Shown in pieces: positions 7,710-16,245 of a stretch of DNA of 64,000 nt (position 1 is its first letter; each line of letters starts with the position of its first letter). Below the pieces are notes generated by a model. The model saw only the letters and a program-made list of their open reading frames with translations, was not told the origin of the DNA and searched no databases. The position numbers and the translations under genes were made by a program. Source of the DNA: Pseudarthrobacter sp. NBSH8 (GTDB lineage: Bacteria; Actinomycetota; Actinomycetes; Actinomycetales; Micrococcaceae); contig NZ_CP043178.1 of NCBI RefSeq assembly GCF_014217545.1, positions 3,286,001 through 3,350,000 on the forward strand, read 5' to 3'.

Positions 7710-8330
7710 GTGGCCCCACACGAGTCAGACGGGAAGGCCCTTGCCCCCGGTAAGCCGGATGATGACACGGCCAGAGAGCTCGTGCTCGCGGCCGCGAGCC
7801 AACTCTTTTATGCCCGCGGGTTCACAGCGGTGGGGATGGATGAGTTGCGGGCCGAATCCGGTGTCTCGCTCAAGCGCCTGTACCGTCTGTTCCCGGCCAA
7901 GGAGGCCATCGTGGAGGACGTCCTCCACATCTGGAGGGACATCTGGACCACCGGAGTCACCGCCCAGGTCGAGGCAGCACAGGAGCCCCGCGAACAGCTT
8001 CTGGCGGTTTACGACTTTCTGGCCAGCTGGTTCACATCAGAGGGATTCCGCGGGTGCGCCTTTATCAATTCCTTTGGTGAGGTCGGAGGGGCATCCGGAC
8101 GCATCACCGACATCGTCAGGGAACAGAAGAAGCACTTTCAGGACTATCTGGCCCAGCTGGCCGCAGGGGCGGGAGCACCCGCTGCGCTTGCTCCGCAGCT
8201 GGCCATACTGGCGGAAGGGGCAATCACAACAGCGGCGATCTCCGCCAGCGCAGAACCGGCCCGCCAAGCCCGCGCAGCAGCGGAAATCCTCATTGACGTC
8301 GCCTTCCACAACTCCCGCACCAGCCGTTGA
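7710..8330 (+). CDS. TetR/AcrR family transcriptional regulator
   Basis: A 206-aa TetR-type repressor. The N-terminal helix-turn-helix is clear at about 20-65 (ASQLFYARGFTAVGMDELRAESGVSLKRLYRLF), followed by a helical ligand/dimer domain with RGCAFIN, a pattern common in this family. GTG start with AGGAAGAA upstream. It is divergent from sigK, and two inverted repeats lie between them. The ligand cannot be told from sequence. Confidence 0.88.
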   Translation: MAPHESDGKALAPGKPDDDTARELVLAAASQLFYARGFTAVGMDELRAESGVSLKRLYRLFPAKEAIVEDVLHIWRDIWTTGVTAQVEAAQEPREQLLAVYDFLASWFTSEGFRGCAFINSFGEVGGASGRITDIVREQKKHFQDYLAQLAAGAGAPAALAPQLAILAEGAITTAAISASAEPARQARAAAEILIDVAFHNSRTSR

Positions 8331-8446
8331 TCGCGGCCGGGATGTCCCATTCAGTGTGGTCGGGGGTCCGGTTTTCCCGGGCGGCCGGGCCGCGGGCCGC
8401 GGGCCTGGGTTCACCCTCCCCGAAGTTCAGTCAATAGCACTGCCCA

Positions 8447-8818
8447 TCAGCTCTTGACATCGAGGTACACGGCTGCGGCCGGCTCACCGATCCCCGGCAC
8501 TGAAGAGACCGCCTGCAGCTGGCGTGCGGCATCCAGCCGGGCTTCTTCGAGGCGTCGCGTAACGCTTTCCTGCTTCTCTGCCAGTGCGTTTGCGCGTGCG
8601 CTGAGCTCTGGCGGGAAGGGCGTGGTGAGGATGGGCGGCAGCCAGGTTTTTACGCCTGCGCTGCCAGGTCCGGCGGACAGGTGGCCTAGCGGGTCCTGCA
8701 GTGTTGACTCGGCTGCGCCGACAGACACTTCCAGACCTTTCAGGACCGCCACCCAGGCGGCCAGGCCTGTGTTGACGGCGTTGTCCTGGGCGTCGTCAAG
8801 GTCCGGGTGCCTAGCCAA
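8447..8818 (-). CDS. Small flagellar-operon protein downstream of fliS
   Basis: A 123-aa mostly helical protein with a long heptad-like helix at about 70-105 (RANALAEKQESVTRRLEEA). The TTG start at 8818 lies inside the end of fliS (8-bp overlap), which suggests coupling. Position and size fit a FliT-type chaperone or an uncharacterised actinobacterial flagellar protein, but I see no clear FliT signature and leave it unnamed. Confidence 0.65.
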   Translation of the reverse strand: MARHPDLDDAQDNAVNTGLAAWVAVLKGLEVSVGAAESTLQDPLGHLSAGPGSAGVKTWLPPILTTPFPPELSARANALAEKQESVTRRLEEARLDAARQLQAVSSVPGIGEPAAAVYLDVKS

Positions 8819-9242
8819 TGCCGAGCGTCCCGCCGCCTGTTCCGGGCGTGGCCGGAATCGCGGCGGCGGCCTCGTGCCAGGTCTGCCGCAACGGTTCCAG
8901 CAGGTCGATGGCCTCCCGGGTCAGCCCGGCATCCCGCTGGATGTTCGCGTTGATCAGTGCGGTGGATGCGTAGTTGTAGATGCCCAGCAGGCCGCTGGCC
9001 CCGTCCCAGGCATCCACGTTCAGTGACGAGGAGAGCTCCGTCAGGATGGCCTGGGCGTGCAGGAGGTTTTCTGCAGCCACCGGCCAGTTGGCTGCCTGCT
9101 GCGCCGTTTCGGCCCTGGCCAGGTCCAGCAGGAGCCGGTCGTAGAGCATGGTGAGCAGGCGCGCCGGCGGGGCCGAAAGCACGGAGTCCGCCAGGTACTG
9201 GTTGCGCTGGCCGGCGTTTGCGTAGCCGAAGGAGGTGGTCAT
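8811..9242 (-). CDS. fliS: FliS, flagellin export chaperone
   Basis: FliS binds the C-terminus of newly made flagellin, keeps it unpolymerised and helps deliver it to the export gate. The 143-aa product has the family N-terminus (YANAGQRNQYLADSVLSA, then PARLLTMLYDRLLLDL) and the conserved GLLGIYNYASTALINANI segment. The start ATG overlaps the fliD stop (ATGA), giving the common order fliC-fliD-fliS. Confidence 0.94.
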   Translation of the reverse strand: MTTSFGYANAGQRNQYLADSVLSAPPARLLTMLYDRLLLDLARAETAQQAANWPVAAENLLHAQAILTELSSSLNVDAWDGASGLLGIYNYASTALINANIQRDAGLTREAIDLLEPLRQTWHEAAAAIPATPGTGGGTLGIG

Positions 9243-10567
9243 GATGAGGAGCTTCCTGAGGAGAGACCGGCAAGTTGAGAGGACAGCCAGGCGGATTGGG
9301 CTTTCATGCCGCTGAGGGCAACTTCGAGGGCAGAATAGGTCCGCTGGAGGGTGGTTCGGCGGGTTTGCAGCCGGTCGTCCCAGTTTTCGATCTGGGTGGC
9401 GTAATCCTTGGCTGTGCTCTGCTGTCCCTTGATTTTGGTGCTGAGCAATCCGTTGACCGGGTCGGAGGCCTGCTTGGCGGCGTCCGCCAAGCGGCCCGCG
9501 ATCGTGGCCACAGCTGCCAGGGTCCCGGTGGGGTCCTTGGCCAGGGCGTCGCCGAACTTGGTGGCGTTGAACTCCATAGTTCCGGTTTTGGTGATGCTGA
9601 TGCCGAGCTCGGAGGGTGATTTTCCGTCGAGGGGCTGGGATGCGGCAGCCAGTATCGCAGCATTGACAGTCCGGATGGTGCTGTCCCCGGTGAACACTCC
9701 ACCGGACGTGATGGGGGACCCGGTGGCGTTGGTGCTGCTGACCACTGCGGTCTTAGTGGAGATCTGGGCCAGGATTCCGTTGACGCCACTGACCAGGTCC
9801 GAGACGGCCTTGCTGATCTGGGCGTTGTCCCGGGCAACGGTGACCCGGGTCGCCGTGCTGGAAACTTCCGACACTGCGGCAGAGACGCCCGGCAGCAGCT
9901 CGGCAAAAGTATTGGAGGGCGAGTTGAGCGTCACTTCCGCTGCCGTCCCGGTCCACAGCTTGATCTGTGCGTCCTGGGAGGTCTGAACCGTTGTCAACCC
10001 TGCGGTGGGGTTGGGGTCGGAAATGGTGAAGCCACCGGATTCACCGGATTTTGCCGAGGTAAATTGCAGTCGATATTCGCCGCCGCCCACCGACACCTTC
10101 GACGCGACGACCCCTGCCGCAGATCCGTTGACGGCGGTGACCACGTCGTCAAGGGAGGTGCCCTGCGGGGTGACCGTTGTGGTCTTGCCGTCCTGACCGA
10201 CGATAGTGAGGGTGGCCTCCGGCCATGCGGTGAGGTTCCGGGTTACCGAGACCTGGGTCTGAGCGATTTGTGAGACGGTGAAATCCATGGCACCCGGCTT
10301 GGCGCCAGCGCCGACTGTCGTCGTCACTTTGGCTGAGCTGCTGGTGGCTGTGTAGAGCTCGAGGCTCTTTGGATCGGCGAGTTTTGTGGCCCTGGTGGCG
10401 AGGTCCGCGAGGGCGGAATTGAGGCCCTGCAGCGCGGAAATGCGGGATTGCACCGCGGCGGCTTTGCTCTTGATGAGGTTCTGCGGCGCCGCCTCGAGCG
10501 TCATCAGCGATTTGATCAGGGACGTGGTGTCCAGACCACTGGAGAGTCCATCGATGGCTAGGCCCAC
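9239..10567 (-). CDS. fliD: FliD, flagellar filament cap protein
   Basis: FliD (HAP2) caps the filament and folds incoming flagellin. The FliD_N region shows AIDGLSSGLDTTSLIKSLM near the start, and the FliD_C half contains helix-rich coiled ends (STAKDYATQIENWDDRLQTRRTTLQ). Two in-frame GTGs compete: 10573 lies only two bases after AAGGAG, 10567 lies eight bases after it, so I choose 10567 (442 aa). The product lacks a signal peptide, as expected for flagellar export. It is followed by coupled fliS. Confidence 0.94.
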   Translation of the reverse strand: MGLAIDGLSSGLDTTSLIKSLMTLEAAPQNLIKSKAAAVQSRISALQGLNSALADLATRATKLADPKSLELYTATSSSAKVTTTVGAGAKPGAMDFTVSQIAQTQVSVTRNLTAWPEATLTIVGQDGKTTTVTPQGTSLDDVVTAVNGSAAGVVASKVSVGGGEYRLQFTSAKSGESGGFTISDPNPTAGLTTVQTSQDAQIKLWTGTAAEVTLNSPSNTFAELLPGVSAAVSEVSSTATRVTVARDNAQISKAVSDLVSGVNGILAQISTKTAVVSSTNATGSPITSGGVFTGDSTIRTVNAAILAAASQPLDGKSPSELGISITKTGTMEFNATKFGDALAKDPTGTLAAVATIAGRLADAAKQASDPVNGLLSTKIKGQQSTAKDYATQIENWDDRLQTRRTTLQRTYSALEVALSGMKAQSAWLSSQLAGLSSGSSSS

Positions 10568-10627
10568 GCCCACGACTCCTTAAGAACAATTGACCGGCAT
10601 AGTGACTGGCTTGTGGTGGTATGGCAC

Positions 10628-10662
10628 GGTGCCCGGGAAGAGTGTTCGTTTCCCCGGGCACC
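10628..10662 (-). terminator. Hairpin between fliC and fliD
   Basis: GGTGCCCGGG pairs perfectly with CCCGGGCACC around a 15-base loop, 50 bases past the fliC stop. There is no T-run, so it may stabilise the fliC message or only attenuate read-through into fliD, which has no obvious sigma-28 promoter of its own. Confidence 0.6.
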
Positions 10663-10711
10663 GCGTCCACACTGGCTAACTGGCGGAAACCACCGGACTG
10701 ATCGCTGCGAT

Positions 10712-11824
10712 TTAGCGCAGGAGCTGCAGAACACCCTGGTTGGACTGGTTGGCCTGCGCGAGCATGGCGGTTCCGGCCTGGGACAGGATGTTGTTGCGGG
10801 TGAACTTCACCATTTCCTCAGCCATGTCCGTGTCGCGGATACGGGAGTTGGAAGCGGTCAGGTTTTCCTTGGCCACGTTGATGGTCTGCACAGCCGACTC
10901 GAGACGGTTTTGGACCGACCCCAATGTCGACCGGGCAGAAGATACCAGTTCGATCTGAGTGTCGATGGCGGCGATAGATGCCGTAGCCTCTGCGGCCGAG
11001 TCGAATCCAAGAGATGTGGGGGTGTTCACAGTAGATACTGTGCCACCTTGATCAACAAACACGTCTCCGGCGGCTGTCGACTTTGACGTGATTACCAACG
11101 CCCCGTCCTCGGTCGACGCCTTGAAGTTCTGATTGAAGCCCTCGTCGAGGTTCAGTTCCGCGGCCTGTGCACTAGCCGTCGTTCCAGCGAGGGTAACGGA
11201 CACAGTAGTCGAACCTTGTTTGAACGTGGCGGCCGCAGCGGTCAGAGGCGTGGTGACTGTAGCCGATTTAATGGAGCTGTTCCCGAAATCGAGAGCCTCG
11301 GCTACCTTCGAGACGCTTGCGTCCTTAAGGTTTACGGTAATTTGACTGCTTACATCGTCACTTGCACCGACCTGAAACGAAATAACTTTGTTCGTGGCCC
11401 GGTCACCATTCAGGAGCTTGGTTCCATTGAAATCAGTCGCATCGGAGATCCTGGTGAGTTCCGCGACCAATTCCTTGGCTTCTGTCGTGATCGCCTTCCG
11501 GGAGTTTTCGCTGTTAGTATCGTTCGCTGCCTGAACGCCCAGGTCGCGAAGACGCTGCAGGATGGAATGAGTCTGGCTCAGGCCGCCTTCCGCGGTCTGC
11601 ACCATGCCGATGCCGTCCTGCGCGTTGCGGGAAGCAACGGTGAGGCCGCCGATCTGGGACTTGAGGCCTTCGGACAGCGCCATGCCAGCCGCGTCGTCGC
11701 TGGCACGGTTGATGCGCAGGCCACTGGAAAGCTTCTCCAGCGACTTGGACAGGTCGTTCTGGGTGTTGCTGAGGCTGCGGTACGCGTTGTTCGCAGCCAG
11801 GTTGGTGTTGATCTGCATTCCCAT
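10712..11824 (-). CDS. fliC: Flagellin
   Basis: The filament subunit, 370 aa. The conserved D0/D1 N-terminus (MGMQINTNLAANNAYRSL, SGLRINRASDDAAGMALSE) and C-terminus (SRIRDTDMAEEMVKFTR, then a tail ending LQLLR) flank a variable, surface-exposed Thr/Ala/Ser-rich middle at about 165-295. The start at 11824 is fixed by GGAGGAAACACC directly upstream; an upstream GTG adds 15 unrelated residues. A sigma-28-type promoter lies about 60 bases before the start. This is the only flagellin gene in the window. Confidence 0.97.
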   Translation of the reverse strand: MGMQINTNLAANNAYRSLSNTQNDLSKSLEKLSSGLRINRASDDAAGMALSEGLKSQIGGLTVASRNAQDGIGMVQTAEGGLSQTHSILQRLRDLGVQAANDTNSENSRKAITTEAKELVAELTRISDATDFNGTKLLNGDRATNKVISFQVGASDDVSSQITVNLKDASVSKVAEALDFGNSSIKSATVTTPLTAAAATFKQGSTTVSVTLAGTTASAQAAELNLDEGFNQNFKASTEDGALVITSKSTAAGDVFVDQGGTVSTVNTPTSLGFDSAAEATASIAAIDTQIELVSSARSTLGSVQNRLESAVQTINVAKENLTASNSRIRDTDMAEEMVKFTRNNILSQAGTAMLAQANQSNQGVLQLLR

Positions 11825-11885
11825 GGTGTTTCCTCCGTGATGTGGGACAGGTTGCGAAGGCCCATCCATGGGCCTTCACCCCTAA

Positions 11886-11912
11886 CTATCGGACCAACGA
11901 CCCGCCCGGTTA
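11886..11912 (-). promoter_or_regulatory. sigma-28-type promoter of fliC
   Basis: Read leftward: TAAC, 15 bases, TCCGATAG. It is the mirror partner of the flgN promoter at 11971, giving a divergent pair with their -35 elements 58 bp apart. Leader before fliC is about 55 bases. Confidence 0.78.
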
Positions 11913-11970
11913 GGAAAACGTTGGTTAAGTAGCCATGGACAAATACCGGCTCTGGTGAGCGGGCCGCTCC

Positions 11971-11997
11971 TAACGCGCCCGCCGCACCGGCCGATAG
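11971..11997 (+). promoter_or_regulatory. sigma-28-type promoter of flgN-flgK-flgL-fliW
   Basis: TAAC, 15 bases, GCCGATAG, then about 92 bases to the flgN start. Spacing and -10 match the fliC and flgB promoters. Late filament and hook-junction genes are classical FliA/SigD targets. Confidence 0.78.
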
Positions 11998-12089
11998 TTT
12001 TCTCCTGACACGGCGCTGCGCAACGGAAAGCGCAGCCGCAGAAACATCCGCACGCTTTATGCCAACCCGGAACTGGAGTTGACCAGCCA

Positions 12090-12572
12090 ATGGCCATCCA
12101 TGAACTTTCGGCCCTGCTGTGGCGCGAACGCGAGCTCCTGGACCTCCTGACGTTCAAGCTGGAGGAAGAGCAACTCCTGCTCACCGCCGGAAAATCCCGC
12201 TGGCTCCCGCACGGCACACGCGAAGTGGAACAGGTCCTGGAGCACCTCTCCAGAGCCGGCATGGCCCGCGCCGTGGAAGTGGCCGCCGTCGCCCAGCAGT
12301 GGGGCCTGTCCGCAGACTCGTCCCTGAGCGAACTGGCCACTGCCGCACCCGACGCCGCCTGGGCAGAGGTGCTGTCCTCGCACCTGAAGGCCATGCAGCG
12401 CCAGACCGCAGCCATCCAGGAACTCCGCGATTCCAACGAACAGTTCCTGCGCGCCGCGGTGCGTTCCACCCAGGAAACGGCCGCGGACCTGAAACCGGCG
12501 GCTGGAACCTATGACGCCCACGGCATGACTGGGGAAACATCCCCGTCCCGCTTCTTCGACCAGAAACTCTGA
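12090..12572 (+). CDS. flgN: FlgN, export chaperone for hook-filament junction proteins
   Basis: A 160-aa helical protein matching the FlgN family. It opens with HELSALLWRERELLDLLTFKLEEEQLLL, which has the typical FlgN N-terminal helix with acidic and Leu repeats, and is followed by the flgK and flgL genes for its usual clients. FlgN holds FlgK and FlgL unfolded and delivers them to the export gate. The ribosome-binding site is weak (GGAG 11 bases upstream). It is the first gene behind a sigma-28-type promoter. Confidence 0.85.
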   Translation: MAIHELSALLWRERELLDLLTFKLEEEQLLLTAGKSRWLPHGTREVEQVLEHLSRAGMARAVEVAAVAQQWGLSADSSLSELATAAPDAAWAEVLSSHLKAMQRQTAAIQELRDSNEQFLRAAVRSTQETAADLKPAAGTYDAHGMTGETSPSRFFDQKL

Positions 12573-12601
12573 CCGGCAGCCCGGCCCATCAAAGGACAGC
12601 A

Positions 12602-14020
12602 GTGAGCACATTCGGCGGACTCAACACGGCCTACCTGGGCCTCACCGCGGCCCGGCAGGGCATGAACCTTGCGGGGCAGAACATCGCCAACGCTGGCACG
12701 GCCGGCTACACCCGGCAGCGGATTGAACAATCGGCGATCGGCGCCCCCGGTCCCACTGGACTGAGCGCGGCCGGAGTCCGGGCCGGCCAGGGCGTGTCCG
12801 TGGACGGCATCGCGCGCCTCGGCAGCAGCTTCCTCGACGCCGGGGTCCGTTCCACCGCCGCACAGGCCGGCTACACCGGTTTCCGTTCCGCCGAATTGCA
12901 GCGGATCGAGGCAACTCTCCAGGAGCCCGGACCCCACGGGATCTCGACGGCGTTGCAGGGCTTTTGGGCGGCCTGGCAGGGAGTCTCCAACCACCCGGGC
13001 GAGGCCGCCCCCGCCGGGGTGCTGCTGCAGGCTGCTTCCACGCTCGCCGGCAGCGTTTCCGCCGGCTATCAGGCCCTGGACGCCCAGTGGACCCAGGTCC
13101 GCGCCGAGGCCCAGAGCACCGTCGCTTCCGTCAATGACGCCGCCGCCCGTGTGGCCGGCTTCAACAGCACCATCCGTTCCGTCCTGGCTTCCGGCGGCAA
13201 CGCGAATGAGCTCATCGACGCCCGCAACAAAGTCACTGAGACCATCGCCGCCCTGGCCGGCGGCACGGTTCGAGAGAATGCGGACGGCACGTCGGACGTC
13301 TTCGTCGGCGGCAACGCCCTGGTTTCCGGAACGTCGCACCGGGCATTGGCCCTGACCGGCCAACCCGCCATGCGAGACGACGGCGCTTCGGTACAGCTGG
13401 AATGGGCGGACCGTCCCGGAAAATCCGTTGGGCTCGACGGCGGTAAGCTGGCCGGCGCCATCTCCCTCCTTGCTCCCGCGGCCGGTAGCACGGGCGGGGC
13501 GATCGCCGAGGCCGCAGCTTCCTACAACGCCTTCACTGAGAAGCTCATGAACGACGTCAACGCCGTGCACCGCACGGGCCAGTCCACCACGGGCACCGGC
13601 AACCTGGACTTCTTCGCCACCGGGCCCACCGGCCCGGCCGCCCGGTCGCTGCGGGTGGTCCCCGCCGCAGCCACTGAAATCGCCACTGGCGCTACCGGCT
13701 CCGGGGCATTGGACGGCAGTATCGCGGACAAACTCGCCCAGCTCGGCACCGCAGCAAATTCGCCCGACTCCGCCTGGACCGCCGTCGTGACCGTCATCGG
13801 CATCCGCTCCCGCTCGGCCCAGCAGCACGAACAGCTGGCGGATGCGGCGAGTATCGCCGCGGCCGGGCAGCGCGACTCCGGCTCCTCGGTCAGCCTCGAC
13901 GAGGAAAACATCAGCCTGCTCAGCAACCAGCACGCCTACCAGGCGGCCGCACGGGTGATGACCGCCGTCGACGAAGCCCTCGATGTCCTGATCAACCGCA
14001 CCGGACTGGTGGGAAGGTAA
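12602..14020 (+). CDS. flgK: FlgK, hook-filament junction protein 1
   Basis: FlgK (HAP1) links hook to filament. The 472-aa product starts at a GTG with AAAGGA eight bases upstream. It has the rod/hook N-terminal helix (YLGLTAARQGMNLAGQNIAN followed by AGTAGYTRQR), a variable centre and a C-terminal helix with VSLDEENISLLSNQHAYQAA. Both ends are typical of the family. It is exported by the flagellar system, with FlgN encoded just upstream. Confidence 0.96.
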   Translation: MSTFGGLNTAYLGLTAARQGMNLAGQNIANAGTAGYTRQRIEQSAIGAPGPTGLSAAGVRAGQGVSVDGIARLGSSFLDAGVRSTAAQAGYTGFRSAELQRIEATLQEPGPHGISTALQGFWAAWQGVSNHPGEAAPAGVLLQAASTLAGSVSAGYQALDAQWTQVRAEAQSTVASVNDAAARVAGFNSTIRSVLASGGNANELIDARNKVTETIAALAGGTVRENADGTSDVFVGGNALVSGTSHRALALTGQPAMRDDGASVQLEWADRPGKSVGLDGGKLAGAISLLAPAAGSTGGAIAEAAASYNAFTEKLMNDVNAVHRTGQSTTGTGNLDFFATGPTGPAARSLRVVPAAATEIATGATGSGALDGSIADKLAQLGTAANSPDSAWTAVVTVIGIRSRSAQQHEQLADAASIAAAGQRDSGSSVSLDEENISLLSNQHAYQAAARVMTAVDEALDVLINRTGLVGR

Positions 14021-14023
14021 CCC

Positions 14024-14908
14024 ATGCTCAACCGCGTCACCAACCAGACCATGGCAGCAGCCGCGCAGCGCAACCTGCAGGCCGGCCAGTCCAGGCTCGC
14101 CGCCCTGCAGGAAAAAGGCAGCACCCTCCAGAACATCACCAGGCCCTCGGACGATCCCGCCGCCCTGGCCAGCGCCCTCACCACGCGCGCCAGCATCCGG
14201 GCCGCGGACCAGTACTCGAACAATATCAGCGACGGCAACGGCTGGCTGAACACCGCGGACGCAGCACTGGGCCAGGCCACCAACATCCTGAACCGGGTCC
14301 GGGACCTCACTCTCCAGGCCTCCAACGCAGCGCTCCACGACGCAGCAAAGGAAGCGATCGCCGTCGAACTCGAAGGGCTCAACAAGGACCTGATGGCCCG
14401 CGCCAACACTCAGTACCTGGGCCGGAACATCTTCGCCGGCAACACCGACGCCCCCGGCGCCTTCAGCAACGGGATACCGCCTACCTATAACGGGACACCC
14501 GGCACCGTGGAACGGCGCGTCGATGCCGGGCAGACCGTGCGTGTGGACGCCGACGGCGGCGCGATCTTCGGCGACGGCGCCGACTCGGTTTTCGCGCTGG
14601 TGAGCAACGTCGTGGCGGACATCCGCGCCGGGTCGAATCCCGTTTCCCGGCTGGGCGCCGTCGATCAGCGGATCAAGACAGTCATCAACGGCCGCGCCGA
14701 AGTGGGTATCCGCCAGACGCAACTGCTCCAAGCGCAGGAGGCCTTGGATGGCGCGAAGGTTACGCTGGAAGCCCAGCGCTCCGCCATCGAGGACGCCGAC
14801 ATAGGAAGGGTGGTCCTGGACTTGAAGCTGCAGGAAACCAACTACCAGGTGGCCCTGGCGGTCACGGCCAAGGTGCTGCAGCCAACGCTGATGGACTTCC
14901 TGCGATGA
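14024..14908 (+). CDS. flgL: FlgL, hook-filament junction protein 3
   Basis: FlgL (HAP3) is the second junction protein and is related to flagellin. The 294-aa product begins MLNRVTNQTMAAAAQRNLQ, shows the flagellin-like RPSDDPAALASAL segment and ends with IEDADIGRVVLDLKLQE, a typical D0 helix. It lies three bases after flgK and overlaps fliW by four bases (ATGA), so it is part of a tight flgN-flgK-flgL-fliW unit. Confidence 0.95.
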   Translation: MLNRVTNQTMAAAAQRNLQAGQSRLAALQEKGSTLQNITRPSDDPAALASALTTRASIRAADQYSNNISDGNGWLNTADAALGQATNILNRVRDLTLQASNAALHDAAKEAIAVELEGLNKDLMARANTQYLGRNIFAGNTDAPGAFSNGIPPTYNGTPGTVERRVDAGQTVRVDADGGAIFGDGADSVFALVSNVVADIRAGSNPVSRLGAVDQRIKTVINGRAEVGIRQTQLLQAQEALDGAKVTLEAQRSAIEDADIGRVVLDLKLQETNYQVALAVTAKVLQPTLMDFLR

Positions 14909-15276
14909 GTTCCGTTTCTAGCCTGGCGGTCACTTTCACGGCCCCGATGCCCGGGCTCGAGGGCGCGGATGGCTTTACCCTGCGCAGCGTCGACGGCGCC
15001 CCCGGGCTCTTTGCGCTCGAAGCCTCCGCCGGCACGGCCGTACGGCTGTTTCTCGCCGACGCCTCCGTCTACGTCCCCGGGTATTCCCCACCCATACCGG
15101 AGCAGGCCTCAGACGCAGGCCAGACCACCACGCTGCTGGTAGTCAACCCCGGCACGGGGAAACCCACCGTCAACCTGGCGGCGCCCCTCGTGCTGAACCC
15201 CGAAACCGGCACCTGCACCCAGCTGCTTCTGGAAGGCGACGCCTACTCGCTGCGGGCGGAGCTCGGCGGCGCATAG
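14905..15276 (+). CDS. fliW: FliW, flagellar assembly factor
   Basis: FliW binds flagellin and antagonises CsrA, coupling flagellin export to flagellin translation in bacteria that have both. The 123-aa product fits the family: PMPGLEGADGFTLRSVDG, LFLADASVYVPGYSP, then LLVVNPGTGKPTVNLAAPLVL. The start overlaps flgL by ATGA. The gene that most often follows, csrA, is absent here; the next gene is an AraC-type regulator. Confidence 0.9.
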   Translation: MSSVSSLAVTFTAPMPGLEGADGFTLRSVDGAPGLFALEASAGTAVRLFLADASVYVPGYSPPIPEQASDAGQTTTLLVVNPGTGKPTVNLAAPLVLNPETGTCTQLLLEGDAYSLRAELGGA

Positions 15277-15365
15277 TCTCTGCAACCTGCCCCGGCACCT
15301 TCGGCCTGCCGAGTCCCGAAGACGGGATCCGTGAAGCTGCCGCATGAAACTACTAGAATTGCCCC

Positions 15366-15791
15366 ATGAACCCGCGGGAGCTGGCCAACCTGGCCCACTT
15401 GCGCCGGGCCCGTGACCTGATCGACCGCCACTATGCCCGGCCGCTGGACGTGCCCACTATGGCCGCCGGCGCGCTCATGTCGGCGGCGCACTTTTCCCGC
15501 CGGTTCAAGGCGGCCTACGGCGAGACGCCTTACAACTACCTCATGACCCGGCGGATCGAGCGCGCCATGGCACTGCTGCGCGCCGGTGCCAGCGTGACCG
15601 ATGCCTGCATGGAAGTGGGCTCCACCTCCCTAGGTTCGTTCAGCTCGCGGTTCACCGAGATCGTCGGCATGACGCCCAGCGCCTACCGGGCCCGCGAACA
15701 CCACGCCGTAAAAGCGATGCCCACGTGTATTGCCCGGCAGCACACCCGGCCCGCGCGCAAGCCGAGCAGGATTGAAGAAGCTTCCTCATAG
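15366..15791 (+). CDS. AraC-type helix-turn-helix regulator (DNA-binding domain only)
   Basis: A 141-aa protein that is almost only the AraC double helix-turn-helix domain: LDVPTMAAGALMSAAHFSRRF (first HTH) and VTDACMEVGSTSLGSFSSRFT followed by IVGMTPSAYR (second HTH with signature). There is no sensor domain. No ribosome-binding site is seen, and TAGAAT ends six bases before the ATG, which suggests a leaderless message. It sits 22 bases before a VOC-fold gene, a recurring pair in actinobacteria; it probably regulates that partner. Confidence 0.88.
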   Translation: MNPRELANLAHLRRARDLIDRHYARPLDVPTMAAGALMSAAHFSRRFKAAYGETPYNYLMTRRIERAMALLRAGASVTDACMEVGSTSLGSFSSRFTEIVGMTPSAYRAREHHAVKAMPTCIARQHTRPARKPSRIEEASS

Positions 15792-15813
15792 CCACTGCCA
15801 TAGCGTGTGACCC

Positions 15814-16215
15814 ATGAACATTTCATTGAAGTACGCACACGTCACCGTCAACGATCTCGATGAGTCCCTCGCGTTCTACCGCGACGCCCTTGGCTTGGAA
15901 GTCCGGAACGACGTCGGCTCGGACGGCCAGCGCTGGGTCACCCTGGGCAGCGCTGCCCAACCCGATCTTGAGATTGTCCTGTCCCCGCCGCATGCCGGCC
16001 GCTCCCAGGCCGACGGGGACGCCATCCAGGAGCTGGTCACCAAGGGCGTTATGCCCATGCTCGTGTTCAGCACGGACGATCTCGACGCCGCCTTCGAGGC
16101 CGCCCGGGCCTCCGGCGCCGAGGTCCTCCAGGAACCCATCGTCCAGCCCTGGGGGCCACGCGACTGCGCCTTCCGCGACCCGTCCGGCAACATGATCCGC
16201 ATCAACCAGGGCTGA
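15814..16215 (+). CDS. VOC (glyoxalase/dioxygenase-fold) family protein
   Basis: A 133-aa single-module VOC protein with two beta-alpha-beta-beta-beta halves: YAHVTVNDLDESLAFYRDAL at the N-terminus and PMLVFSTDDLDAAFEAAR then FRDPSGNMIRINQ at the end. Candidate metal ligands at the usual positions are His9, Glu54 (LEIVLS) and a late acidic site, but the C-terminal ligand is not obvious. The substrate is unknown; family members include glyoxalases, dioxygenases and drug-binding proteins. Paired with the AraC-type regulator upstream. Confidence 0.85.
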   Translation: MNISLKYAHVTVNDLDESLAFYRDALGLEVRNDVGSDGQRWVTLGSAAQPDLEIVLSPPHAGRSQADGDAIQELVTKGVMPMLVFSTDDLDAAFEAARASGAEVLQEPIVQPWGPRDCAFRDPSGNMIRINQG

Positions 16216-16245
16216 CGTTCTGTGCGACGCGCAACTTCGCTACCG

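Noticed and set aside
12509-14731. 740-codon open frame opposite flgN, flgK and flgL
   Set aside because: Lies wholly antisense to well-recognised flagellar genes, has low-complexity Gly/Asp/Val composition and no domain pattern; a G+C-driven shadow.
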